NCBI GenBank assembly: GCA_032988165.1
Contig: JANTQF010000129.1
Coordinates: forward strand, 1-64,000
Length of the DNA: 64,000 nt
Direction of reading: 5' to 3'
Source of the DNA: Emmonsiellopsis sp. PD_33
Taxonomy: Eukaryota; Ascomycota; Eurotiomycetes; Onygenales; Ajellomycetaceae
In this document: positions 23,500 to 34,351 of the stretch, piece after piece
How positions within the stretch are numbered: the stretch's first letter is position 1
Layout: each line of letters begins with the position of its first letter
Notes under the pieces: generated by a model
Seen by the model: the letters and a program-made list of their open reading frames with translations, nothing else
What the model was told of the DNA's origin: nothing
The model's database searches: none
Program-made: the position numbers and the translations under genes

Positions 23500-24490
23500 T
23501 CAGCGCTGCTCCTCTGACCTATATTCAATACCGTCATGGCCTACAATTTGGTAACCATCAGCAGCGTTTCGAATTAACGCAGAGGTTAGGACAGAACTTA
23601 CCGAATTCGCTAACGGCCATTTGGATAAGCCCGTGAGCCCGATGCATTGGCCTGATATTCTTTGATATTTCAATGGGGATCGTCTTCCTGATAGGCCTCG
23701 GCAATGGATGCTTGAATCTTATATCCAAGTTAAAGCTCATGAAACTGGACGGTAAGACACCGGTGTACTGAAAATCAACCACCCAGAGCTGACCATTAAC
23801 ATCAACAGGGAAGTTTTCGCGGTAGATATCAACATAGTAGCAGACTAGGGGCTCTTCGCTAAAATCTACCGTCAAACAGCGGTTATCGGCATTTGGATCT
23901 GGAAGGTATCTGAGAACCTAGACAACCAACTTGGAATTAGCATAATATTGTGGTAGGAGATTGTAGTGCCCGTTGGCAACACTACCGCTTGATGATATAG
24001 TGCTCACCCTGTTAACAAAGGCTTCTAGCTGATCAGCAGAAGAATACGGAACAGGAGCTTGTCTGTCCTTGAAGAATGGATGTTGAATGAGGTCCCCACT
24101 AAACGGTCCAAACACGCCAGGCGGGGGGGTGATAGTGACTAGCTCAGTTATTGCTTGAGCTCGCTGCTCATCTGAAGCAACATGATCGATATCAATGTGC
24201 TCCATGATGATGTAGACTGTGCCATCGAGCGGCTCTCTCCATGCATGAAAGATCTCCGGAATTCGAATAGCCGAATTTGGGTTTGCTTTGATCTGAGTAA
24301 AGAAAAATAGCTGTGCATGTGCTTCGGAGATTGTGGCGTTATTGTACTTGATAAAAAAGTCTTTGCCATGCGATGAGTACTTGACATTGTTACAATTGCT
24401 GCCCTTCGCTCGACAGAGCTTCTTGACCAGGTCCTTTGGGGGCAACCCGGGGACATCGGGATTGAGGATTTCATTATCTGTCACCAACAT
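23500..24490 (-). pseudogene. aminoglycoside-phosphotransferase-like kinase, in-frame stop
   Basis: A small fungal protein of the APH/kinase-like superfamily. Exons 24490-23602 and 23540-23500 (donor GTAAGT) give 310 codons. The N-lobe has SHGKDFFIKYNN for the nucleotide-binding Lys and YIIMEHIDID for the hinge. The C-lobe has YVDIYRENF where HxDxxxxN is expected, then LWVVDFQYTG for the DFG-like metal site. The catalytic Asp and Asn remain, but a His expected in this motif is Tyr, which a single C-to-T change would explain. A TAG at 23920-23918 lies in frame between the two lobes; I see no intron that would remove it. The gene is either recently dead, mis-sequenced there, or spliced in a way I missed. 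Start chosen at 24490 (MLVTDNEIL); an upstream ATG at 24646 adds unlikely sequence. Confidence 0.7.
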
Positions 24491-25311
24491 GGTGAAGAAG
24501 CAGGTGGAAGGCAAGATATCTGGTGATAAGGAGCAATGTCTGTCTGATGTGCGAGAGATTCCAAGGTTCCAAGGTTGGGGAGTCTGAGCATGGATGGACC
24601 TCACGAATTTGGTCAGCTGACCTCGCTTAAGTGTAGTCCATCCCATCCATCGTCTCTTCCTCTGCCTATTAACCTGGTCAAGTTAAAATCTACAGTCATT
24701 AGTACAGATTTTGCTTGACCATCTAATCAAGTCGACTGCCAGTCCACCGTCATTTGACGGTCAGTTCATGGTTTTTTGGAGCCATATATTTCCGATAGGC
24801 CCTAAGAACCTCCCCGGCCAAAGAGGTAAGAGGCTATTGATTGACTAGTTTAGCAAAATACTAACGGGATAAAGGCACAGCTCATCCCTTGAGCATGCGG
24901 AAATATCAACTAAAACAGAACCAATTTCGAGGTTCAACTTTCTTCAAGAAGACACATACTCCTTCAAAATCAGTACTGCAAAAAACAACTGAGAGAATTG
25001 AACATCAAGCAACAGAGAAAGAAATAATAACTCACTTAATAAAACATTGCATCAAATCAAAGAAGAAGAGAAATTTCCAAACGCCGTTCACTTAATCTCC
25101 CAAATTTGAACCACCCCATGAAGGCCAGGAACCCCAGGAAAGAGAAAAAAAAAATACAAAACAGCTTTTTGAATCACAATCCCCAAAACACCCAAGCAAA
25201 TGAAGCAAAAAGCAAAAAATGGATCCGCCAATGGCAGATCGAGTAGAAAATGAATTGAGATCAAATACAGAGCCATGAATAATGAGAGGCGTGGAGACAT
25301 CGACGACAAGG
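24491..25311. other. intergenic
   Basis: No gene supported. It is the upstream region of the kinase-like gene and the 3' flank of the basic protein gene. It is A-rich near 24.9-25.2 kb. Confidence 0.5.
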
Positions 25312-27260
25312 CTAGCGACGTCCCTTCGGCCTAGAAAGCATGTTCAAACGACTCATGCTTAGGACCCCGCGACTTTTTTGCGTCGACCGACTCGGGGTGC
25401 CCTGCGCCAGTGTTGCACGCTGTCCTGGAGTCGCACCCGTCCGTTGGCCAGGGCGTGTTTTGATAGGGCTTGGTGTTCGAACACTCACGGCAATTGCAGG
25501 GTTGGGTTTAAATCTCTTTTGACTTCGCTCATCCTCAGTCGGATTTTCAGGACCATGATTCTCGACATCTTCATCATCAGCATCATCGCGACGTCGCTTC
25601 TTATTTACGATCCCATGCGGAATGGCAGCATGACTTGGGAAGGCAGGACGAGGATAGAGAACCTCCGAAGAAGTTACGGTTCGAATTGTGGGACTGGCCT
25701 TGGCACCAAACGCAAGCTTAGTTGCTTTGTTATCCTTTTCTGGTGTCATTTGCGGGAGAGTAGGGTAAGAAATTGTCCCTGGCTGGGTCTCCTCATCGAC
25801 AGACTCATCGATCGCCCCATCAGGTGAAATTTTCGGTGTTGGAGAAACATCAGAGAAAGCATGCCGGAGTTTGGTGCTAGCAGAAAAGTCGACGCGTTTC
25901 TTTGTTGTAGATTGCTCAGGGACGTCAAAAATCTTGCTAGGCGGGGCGACGTGAGTTCCCGCAGCTATTTTAACGGGATCAGTAGAGAAAAGGGGTTGGC
26001 GTTTCCGAAGAATGGATTTGAGATTCGTAAGACTGGGCAGTCTAGATTTGAGCTTCGGATTGAACTCTGTCTGTGGGGTTCGCGGAGCAACGATTGATTT
26101 AGTCGAAGGGGAGCGAGGAAAGTTAGGGATTTTACTCGTGTTGTCTTGTTTCACACTTGACGCACGCGCAACCGTAAGTTTCTTTGGGGTTACTGTGGCA
26201 CGAGCGGAGTATTGTGCAGGTTTGGGATCAATCTTGCTTCCGCATCGACCATCCTTCGATAGAGGCTGGTGCGTTGAGGGGGTTTCGACGGTTGATATCT
26301 TCGGTCGCTTGATGCTAGCGTTTGTTGACATTTTTGCAGGAGTTGCGGGGGCTGCCCATGGTTTGGCCGGAGTGCGCGGTTTTTCCGTGTCATCAAGGCA
26401 AGCTTTGGAACTCGTTCTCTTGAGAGATTTGACAGGGGTTTTGGCAGGGGAAGATTGGAATCTCGCTGGATTCGCCCTAAACGAGGATGCGTGACCGACA
26501 ATGGAGTCCATTTTCTTAAACTCTGCCATATGCGCGTTGCTGAACCGTCCTGCTTTGCCTTTCGCCTTGGCAAACTTCCTATCACCAAACTCTTGCTCTA
26601 TAGCAGCTTCTTTGCGTTTCTGTGCGCTACTTTCAATGATCATTTGTGCCTTGATTCTCGCAGCATCCTCTCGAATATTCTCCATCAATTTCTTTGCTTC
26701 CTCGCTCAGCTGCGAATCTTCGCAGGAAAATTGGAGAGCAAAGCTAGGAGAATCCAATTGGTCTGTCTGGGCCAGTCTGGATTTAGTTGGCGTTCTAGTT
26801 GAAGTGTTCGAAGGATGGTTGGGATCGGGTTGAATGGGTTTGAATCCCAAACAAAGTCCCGAGTCGGGTTGTTTCGAAGTGCTCTGCTGCACCTTACTCG
26901 GATGCATTTCCTCGAGGCCGGGTTTCAGTAGTCTAGATGTGTCTGGAGTTTTCATGTGTGGCTTTGAATGAGATTGAATGGTCGACGAGCGTACAGAGGA
27001 GCGGTTTAGAGGGGTTGCGAGGGCATTGTTGCCGTGTTGGGGGGAGCCAAGCTCGCGGGTCTCATCGCGTTCGGCCACAGACACAAGCTTCGTGGAGGGT
27101 CGAGGTGTTGTCTTCTGAGACTATACACGCCAGTACATTAGTATGAAATTATAAGTAAATAAATAAACTAGCAAAATCCTGCCCAAAATGCGCAACTTGC
27201 CTCTACAGTTGTTGGGGTTATAGAGCGGAGACGGGCAGACCGCCGGATGGGGGTTGCCAT
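25312..27260 (-). CDS. basic Ser/Thr-Pro-rich protein, probably nuclear
   Basis: I do not recognise a named family. Exons 27260-27201 and 27120-25312 give 622 residues. The first exon encodes MATPIRRSARLRSITPTTVE and ends at AG|GCAAGT, a GC-AG intron of 80 nt; without it the ATG would be out of frame. The protein is very basic, with many TP/SP sites followed by Lys or Arg (TPAK, TPVK, TPKK), as in cyclin-dependent-kinase substrates. Residues ~150-210 look like a charged coiled coil (AKKLMENIREDAARIKAQM). A KKRRRDD cluster near residue 530 could be a nuclear localisation signal. The segment KKRVDFS resembles short docking motifs of mitotic proteins. A chromosome or spindle role is inference only. 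Confidence 0.85.
27121..27200 (-). other. GC-AG intron
   Basis: The donor is AG|GCAAGT, which matches the strong consensus required of GC donors, and the acceptor is TATAG. It joins codon 20 to codon 21 in phase 0. GC-AG introns are a small minority in fungi. Confidence 0.8.
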
Positions 27261-27875
27261 GTTGGCGCGCCGTAAAGTTACTCAATGGTATGGGTATTGC
27301 GAGTAACTGCAGCTCGGAAGGAGGGTTCTTAGTCTCTAGAGAAATAGAGAAGATTGGGATCGCGACATGGATCAATAAGAGGTGGGATAATCTAGGTGGT
27401 TGAGGTGGTTTCTGGTCAAGGATGTTGAGATGTGCATGGAGTAAACAAACAAAGCCCGCTATTCCTAATTAGGCGAAAATGACATCATCCCGCCCGCAAT
27501 CCATCCAGATCCAACAAAATTTAAAGGTTTGAGAGTCTAACTTCCTCATATTTGTAAAACTAGGCATGGATCCGCTTTCTTTTGGTCTCGTCTGGCTAGG
27601 ACACGGGGTGGCGATGCGTTGAATATATTGGTTTAGCGGCGGCCAGAAAAGAAACATCAGCAACAAGGAAAAAGAGGGATGTTATTTAAAGGCCTACGGT
27701 TTTTTTTTGGCCAGCATGCTCTGTTTCACTATCTCAACTTCAGGTTCTTATCAACTTGATAAGGATGTAAGTACGTTCTTCCCCGTTACTAATGACATAA
27801 AAACCATTACACAAGGCTCAATTTAGGAAGAAAGGTATCATATGCGGCCCAACATAACACTCGCAGAGAACTCCC
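27261..27875. other. intergenic between tandem minus-strand genes
   Basis: This contains the promoter of the basic protein gene and the 3' UTR of the esterase-like gene. A T-tract lies at 27710-27717. No gene seen. Confidence 0.5.
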
Positions 27876-29228
27876 TCAAAGCCCGAAAGGATACGTTTCG
27901 TCAACCCCAAGGGGCGTGCGTGGTTGTGTCCTCTCCAGCGGCTGCACCGCGCGAGTTTCATCGAACCAAACGACTGCATCAAACTGCCCAGCCAGAGTAG
28001 CTGTTGAATAATGGGACATGACCTCAGTCTGCGGGCGGTATATGACCCCAATGAAGCGTTCTTTGCGTTGGTGAGAGAACGTATGGACCAAATGAGGGTC
28101 TGCATGATCACGCCGAAGGTCCAGCAGGAAGCTCGGGATCCGAGACTCATGCGCCACGTATTCCCAGCTGTCAGGCCGGGATGGCTTCACGTTCATGATT
28201 TCCACATCCTCGTCCCACTCATGGGCGGCGGCCACGGTGCCTGTATGTGTGCAACAGCCCACTAGGGCTACATTCTCCCGGCCAAGGTTTTGGCGGCATA
28301 GTTGACCAAGGTTCAACTCATCCCGGCGAGTGCCCATACTCGTGTATCTGGCATCGCCAATGTGGCTATTATGGGCCCATACCACGGCTTTGGAGGCTGC
28401 CGGTTTGGCGTTGAGCAAGCGGCGCAGAGTCTCAAACATGTGCGAGTCTCTGAGAGACCAGGAGTCTGCTGATCTGGAGTACATCGCTTTATAGTACGCC
28501 TCAGCATCAGCAACAACATAGGCATTTTGCTCAGTGCTGCGAAATTCCTCGCCGTCATGCTGCTCCGCGGAGTACTCCAGCCGTTTCTTCAGGAGGTCAC
28601 GGAGCATTTGTATAATTTGTTTCTCGCACGATTCCATGTGCGGATCAGTTAAAGTGGCAAGACCATACTGCGCTGGGTCTTCAACCCACGGCTGGAGGCA
28701 GCCATACCTCTGGCGGGCAAGTTTGGCCATCGCGGGATCGACACGGTCGAGGTACTTTAGAATGGATTGTATGGATACCCCCATGCTATATAGATCAAGA
28801 CCATAGAAGCCAGTCCTTCGCTCCATGGGAAGGTTGGCATTGTGGTCCCGCATCCAGTGTACAAAATCCTGTACCTCCTTATTTCGCCACATCCATGTTG
28901 GAAACCGCTGAAACGATTCTTCCTTCTGAGGGGCCAACTTGGACTTGACACCTGGGCGCTGGCGCACATATCGATCGATGGCTTCACTATCGGGCCAGTC
29001 GGCCTCCACAGCTACGGTATCAAAGCCATGGTGTTCGATGAGGCGTTTCGTGATTTCAGCACGAGCGACATAGAATTCTGAAGTCCCGTGGCTGCCATCA
29101 CCTAAACAAACCACTTTATAGTTCCCGAGTTGGTCAAAGTAGGAGCCGAATCTCGGATCTGTAATCGGAGGAAGGACTTTTGCCGCTTGTTTAATATGCG
29201 TTGTGAGGCCTGGGAGGTGTGTTGCCAT
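27876..29228 (-). CDS. erythromycin esterase family protein
   Basis: A 450-residue intact single-exon protein of the erythromycin esterase superfamily. Bacterial Ere enzymes hydrolyse the macrolactone ring; fungal members have no established substrate. The active-site signature LGDGSHGTSEF puts His47 at the catalytic base position, with Asp44 where bacterial enzymes usually have Glu. VEADWPD (Glu75) and VWAHNSHIGD supply the other metal or water-contacting Glu and His. Length and motif order match the family over its whole span, and no signal peptide is evident, so it should be cytosolic. It is divergent from the gene at 29563 with 334 bp between starts. Transfer from bacteria in an ancestor is plausible for the family but cannot be shown from this window; composition matches its neighbours. 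Confidence 0.92.
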   Translation of the reverse strand: MATHLPGLTTHIKQAAKVLPPITDPRFGSYFDQLGNYKVVCLGDGSHGTSEFYVARAEITKRLIEHHGFDTVAVEADWPDSEAIDRYVRQRPGVKSKLAPQKEESFQRFPTWMWRNKEVQDFVHWMRDHNANLPMERRTGFYGLDLYSMGVSIQSILKYLDRVDPAMAKLARQRYGCLQPWVEDPAQYGLATLTDPHMESCEKQIIQMLRDLLKKRLEYSAEQHDGEEFRSTEQNAYVVADAEAYYKAMYSRSADSWSLRDSHMFETLRRLLNAKPAASKAVVWAHNSHIGDARYTSMGTRRDELNLGQLCRQNLGRENVALVGCCTHTGTVAAAHEWDEDVEIMNVKPSRPDSWEYVAHESRIPSFLLDLRRDHADPHLVHTFSHQRKERFIGVIYRPQTEVMSHYSTATLAGQFDAVVWFDETRAVQPLERTQPRTPLGVDETYPFGL

Positions 29229-29562
29229 GGTGGGAGGATGGTCCTGTCAGGCTCAACAGCTGTAAGAAGGAAAATTCATTTCGTAAAATCCCCCAATATG
29301 GTCTCGGAGATGATCGAGGGTAGAATAATTCAAATGCCGGCTGGCGATTGTCCTTGCTCAATATAAATAAATAGGGGGGGGGTGGTAGGTGGGATGCGGC
29401 CATGTCATTCTAGGGTAAGCATGACCTCATCCGTGGAAATAACGGGGGACCTCGCCTCAGCTTTCAAACACCAACTTTTCACCAATGCCGCGGTGGAGCT
29501 CCCAACTTCCGCTAGCTATCTGGAATATATTTTCAAAAGATATTCATTGTCTCCCTACCACA
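29229..29562. promoter_or_regulatory. divergent promoter, esterase-like / hypothetical pair
   Basis: These 334 bp lie between the start codons of two divergent genes. They include an A/T-rich TATAAATAAATA segment at 29361-29372, oriented for either side, followed by a G run. Co-regulation of the pair is inferred from layout only. Confidence 0.5.
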
Positions 29563-30770
29563 ATGTCGTGTCTTGAACGGTTCCAGGACTCCATGGAGAG
29601 CGTCTACGGTAGATTCTCCAACGTGCCGGACGTCACCAAATGGACACCTCCACCTAGATCGGGAGGCCATCGAGGTCGTTACTTATGGACAGATGCCTTT
29701 GGCGTGTTAAATTTCCTGACCCTTCATAAGGAGCTCTCATTGGTACCAGAAACAAAGCCCGCCGCTAATGACTTTTTGATATTTGGTCAGCGCCTCATTT
29801 TCACCGTCCACAATGTCCTAGGCCGAACTCGAGACGGCCTCGCGCGGCTTCCCGGCGCTACCGATCAGGAACCTCTAAAGGGCGGTTTGCGTATTGGAAA
29901 GGAGCAAGAAAATGGGCCCGATGGAGACGGACAATATCACCATTATCTGACGCTGTGGATGTTTGCTCTTAACCGTATGTCGATGGCGACAGGAGATCCG
30001 TCTTATAATAGACAAGCCGTTTCACTCGCAAAGGCCATCCACCCGCACTTTTTCCTCAATCGCACCTCAGAACGGCCGCACATGGTGTGGAAGGTTTCGA
30101 TGGATCTTTCCCGTGCGCTTGTTGCCTCCGAAGGGAATCTGGATCCTATTGATGGATATGTCGTTTTTCGTCTCTTGCAGGCATCCGCATCGAAATATGG
30201 CGACGGAATGGTTCTCGAAGAAGAGATAGCTGATTACAAAAAGGTTATGGCTCGCAAGGGGGACCATTTTTTGACACGGGATCCTCTCGATCTAGGCATG
30301 ACACTTTGGACAGCCCACTGGCTAAGGGGCCGGGAAAAATGGGCGAGTGAGCTGACGGCCAAATGTGTTACTCAACTTGGTAATGATCACTGCACACGGA
30401 CAAACCGGCCACCGTTTATAATATAGATAGCATTGCTAATTTGTTGGATGTTAGGGGACCTATTCGATGAGCGCCACTTCCTGGAAACAGATCTGGAATT
30501 CCGTTTAGCGTTCAGGGAATTTGGGACCTGTTTGGGAATAAGGTGCTTATTGTCAGGCACTAAGCCTAACGACGAGATAAGGGCACTCGAAACTCGATCG
30601 CAAGAGATAATTGACCAGTGGGAGAAGTATATTTCAACGGCTCTCACCCCGGACGACCTAAAACCTATCACGAGGGTCATGTATTCAACAGCGTTAATAC
30701 CGGGAGGTAAGTGTTTCCGTACTATCTGCAGCATCGTTGCCATTTGTCTCCAATAGAAGGACCGTCGTAG
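29563..30770 (+). CDS. conserved hypothetical, possible six-hairpin-type enzyme
   Basis: Exons 29563-30379, 30455-30706 and 30757-30770 join in frame to give 360 residues; the last exon holds only four codons plus the stop, so the 3' end is the least certain part. Start chosen at MSCLERF, which follows the short A/T-rich leader. Repeated helical segments rich in aromatics (GRYLWTDAFGVLNF, QYHHYLTLWMFALNR, RPHMVWKVSMDLSR) look like the alternating helices of an (alpha/alpha)6 barrel of the N-acylglucosamine-2-epimerase or glycosidase type. I recognise the pattern as conserved in ascomycetes but cannot name a function. There is no signal peptide. It is divergent from the esterase-like gene. Confidence 0.82.
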
Positions 30771-31083
30771 AGTTGGGTTGGTTGGGCTAACTCAGTTCAC
30801 CGTCACATAGCTTTTCATATTCGTTATTTTGGCGATGAGCCAATCGCAAGACCCTAATTTGTCGGTTGGGAAGAGACACGGGTACTTCCTGTACGCACCC
30901 TGCAAAAGCGGCTTGAAATGTGGTTGTGTTTCAACATAAAATTGTGGGCGCAACATCGGGAAAAACGTGTAAATAATTCTGGAACCTGCTAAGAGGTAAG
31001 AAAGGGTAATATATCTATAGTCCATAAAATACAACCGTGTTATATATACATGTCCATAAATTCCAGGCTTTAACTGGTCTATT
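30771..31083. other. convergent 3' region
   Basis: 313 bp between convergent genes; no gene or structured RNA seen. Confidence 0.5.
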
Positions 31084-32098
31084 TTATCTACCTGGAATGC
31101 CAACAATAGCTCTCCATGAAGGTACTGTTCGAGGGAGAAAGTAAATGGTATAAACGGCACCGACAGCAATAATCAGTCCAGTCATCTAAACAAGATTATC
31201 ATCAGTAAAATGGCTGTGCCCAATAATGAAAATTTCTAGGGATATAACTTACCTTCTCTAGCCATGTATGGAAAAAGATTGCAGTCATAAACAACATCCA
31301 CCAGCTTAAACCAGCGACACCGAGAACAAAATTTCTCGAGATCTTCTCTCCCCGAGACGTCCCCCCCGCAACTTCCTGATATTTATCCTTGCTCTCATCG
31401 AGTTCTTCTCCGGGGCATGAGGCCCCCTGCAGCTCAAGAATCAAGAAAGAACTGGCTAGAACGAGCATGAACACATGCCCACTCACATCATGGCCGCCCA
31501 TCCAAGAACCTCCAGACGACTTGCACGCGGTAGCCGTCAGTATCAGCTTTAAGTCTGATATCGGGTGCTTCCCAGAAAGTGGCAGACGGGTAGACGCCTC
31601 GCATCGGCCGCCCGTAGCAATAAAGCTACGATCGATAATACCGGGTCCGAAAAACCATTGCGTAGTCAACAGCCAGGTTACAGTCACAAAGACGTAGCGA
31701 AAAACGGCTTGTCCCACCCTCTTCAGTCGCGAGTTGGGGGGAAGGAGACCGCTGGTGAATGCAGGTTGTGTTATGAGGAGCGATATGAATGCAAGCGTTG
31801 TCCATGCCCAGCCGATTTTGACAAAGTATACATTGAATATATTCCCCTTCCACGCAAAATAATTGACGGGGTCTTGCTGGCCTTGGGAGGCGGTCGAGAC
31901 CGGTGAAGCTGTCGAGTTGGCAGGTTTTGCGGTGGGGGAAATCAATGAGTACAAAGAGCCCAATAAAAGCGTCAAAGGATAAAGGGCGAGTGACAAAGGA
32001 GGCGGCTGAGGGAATAGCGGTCGAGAGGGTCTGGAGACATGAAGGTATGGCTCTTTCGGGGAACCGTTGAGAGGTACAGCATCCGTTGTTGAAGCCAT
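31084..32098 (-). CDS. SCS3: FIT/Scs3 family lipid-droplet biogenesis protein
   Basis: An ER membrane enzyme of the fat-storage-inducing transmembrane family (FITM2, yeast Scs3/Yft2), an acyl-CoA diphosphatase needed for lipid-droplet emergence and ER homeostasis. Exons 32098-31253 and 31185-31084 give 315 residues. Several membrane segments are visible (~37-55, ~95-112, ~132-150, ~207-222, ~258-278, ~286-300). The two family histidines are present: His208 in VSGHVFML and His277 in FFHTWLEK, just before the intron. The small second exon encodes the last membrane helix and a short basic tail (WRAIVGIPGR). There is a proline-rich cytosolic N-terminus. The assignment to SCS3 rather than YFT2 is a family-level label. 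Confidence 0.9.
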
Positions 32099-34351
32099 GA
32101 ATGAATGACTATTATTAACACTAGGAGATTAGATTAGCCATAGGCCAAGATGGAAGGTGGTTTGTGCAGTGGAGGGGGCATCATGGGGGAGAAACCGTAC
32201 CACAGTCACAGTCCGCCGCCGCGATGTGTCGAAAAAACCTGTCTGGTCGAGGTTGATGTTGTGGTCAAGATACAGTCTCGGCCATCCTGGTCAGGCATGA
32301 CGTCGTGCGCGGTCACGTGCCTGTCAGACAACCTCGTCCGATCTCGGCTTCAACTCTGCCATCCAAATCCCAACTTTGGATGCAAATTGCAGCTCTCACC
32401 GGGGACTGCTTGGCTTCGCGACTGAGCTGCCAATATCTGCAATCTATGATGGCTATGCAGAAGAGCCTCATTTCCCAATAGCCTTCATTCCAGTTCTGAA
32501 ACGGAGTATTCTTGCTACGGAACAATGGATGTGCTCAAGAACAGCCGTCTTCCAAGAACCATGGCCAATACTCTCCTATTACTGCAATACTAACGGCTGT
32601 GAGTTGCATATACTCAAGTATAGTATCTAGATTGTGGATATGATTATAGGTGTCACAACTCCTATTGCCGACGGGAGCTGTCGTTGCAAGCAGGCTTCGA
32701 TCTTCCCCGGTCTTCATTGCATTACCTCAACGGTGACCAGGCGCGAATGAGCTCAAGGGATCAGCAGATGACCATTTCACAGACAATGGCTTTCCATGAG
32801 CTTGATGACCCAGTGGTAGCGACCACGTTGGATGCCTCATCCAATTCTGGCCAACCCCATTTCTCCCACACCACATGCATCCCGGCAGCTTCTCGAAGAT
32901 TGCTAGTTGGGCAGTATATTGAACGATCCTATTGCAGGAAGGGGAGCTGCGTTGATTACGTTTATAAACGCCAAACGGAGATACAAATTTAAGATTTCTG
33001 CAACATGGGTCTGAGGGAGAGGGGGGCACATCCCTGACCGTGTTGTCAAATGATTCATTATATTTCGTTGGTTAGGAACAGATACCCTTAATGGGTATCT
33101 TAACAGCATCAAGGTGCAACTGCCGAGCCGGCTTGGTCATTCCTAACTACTATCAGGCGCTAAAATCTGCGCCCTTGTTTGGGAATTTGTCTTACAAAGT
33201 TGAAAAATGTTCCAATACGCTGGTTGACGAATCCCATGGTCCTTCGAGATCCTTTAATTAGGCTATCTGGAGACTCGACATCCCAGTCAATGTGTCCCCA
33301 GCGCCAGGTTAGTGTGATACCGCCAAAGATAAAAGATCCTCAAGCTGCATTTTTGTGGAATAGTGCATACGGCGGTGCAATGATAGGATCCGGGAAACCT
33401 TCTTTACACCCTGATCTAGACCCGTACGGGAAATTTAACAATGCACATTGCATTTCGACGTGCTATGAAGAACCTGAGTGCCTAGTCCGCACCGTTTTTT
33501 GAAGCGCGGAGAACTTTACTTTGGTCTCGGTCCCACATAGCAAGGCGTATGTATAATGCATGTAATGGTTGCAAGTCTGTTGTGCTTTCGACCTATTATT
33601 ACCATTGCAAACCCTGAACCCGGGAGTTAGAATGGCTGGTGGTCCCATCTATCTCCAAATGCTATGGGTTGCCAATAAAACTACTCCTATCAAATTCAGC
33701 TACTCCGGCTCATTTCCTTTTTTGAGGACATCATATGCGGTTCCCTTATTGCGCCCTTGGCGATTTGATTGCATACAACAGGACTCCGTGCTCCGAAGTT
33801 AGCAGCCGATGAAGGAGACAAGGAAGCTGGTTTACGAGGCGGTTTATGGAGTGATCCGTCTCATTGACCGCCTGCCAATGGTGGCATGCTCCATGTAACG
33901 CCACATCCTCCGTCCGCCTTCATCAGCCTTACCCAACAGGAAATGCCGCCAGAACAGCATCTCCCTGGGTTGACGCCTTTCCCGTTTTCCCCGCCATCAT
34001 AATTAGGGCGGGCACCTAATTTTGAAAGTTACTACATTGCCAGCGTGCACGGATCATCAATTTTAGCCTCTGTTGCTTGGGATGCAAAGGCTAACCGCAT
34101 GGTCAGGTATACTCCGCAAGGGGTGCACATCGAAACTAATAAATATAAGAAGGAACTTAGTCTTCGTCACTTTCTGGTTCCTACATTTCTCTCCCTTCTT
34201 AAGGACCCTGAGACCCTAATGCCCGGATTCGTTCTCTGCTCAATTTGCGAATAGTATCGCGACCACCAATCCTCCGAAGTTTACACATAAGCGTACGAAT
34301 CTCCATCTTGGCACTCCCCTATAGCGAAACTATCGCAGCAAAGCATATGAC
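32099..34351. other. gene-free intergenic region
   Basis: About 2.25 kb of normal composition. Short frames only, none with a domain. Contains the FIT gene promoter at its left edge. Confidence 0.5.
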
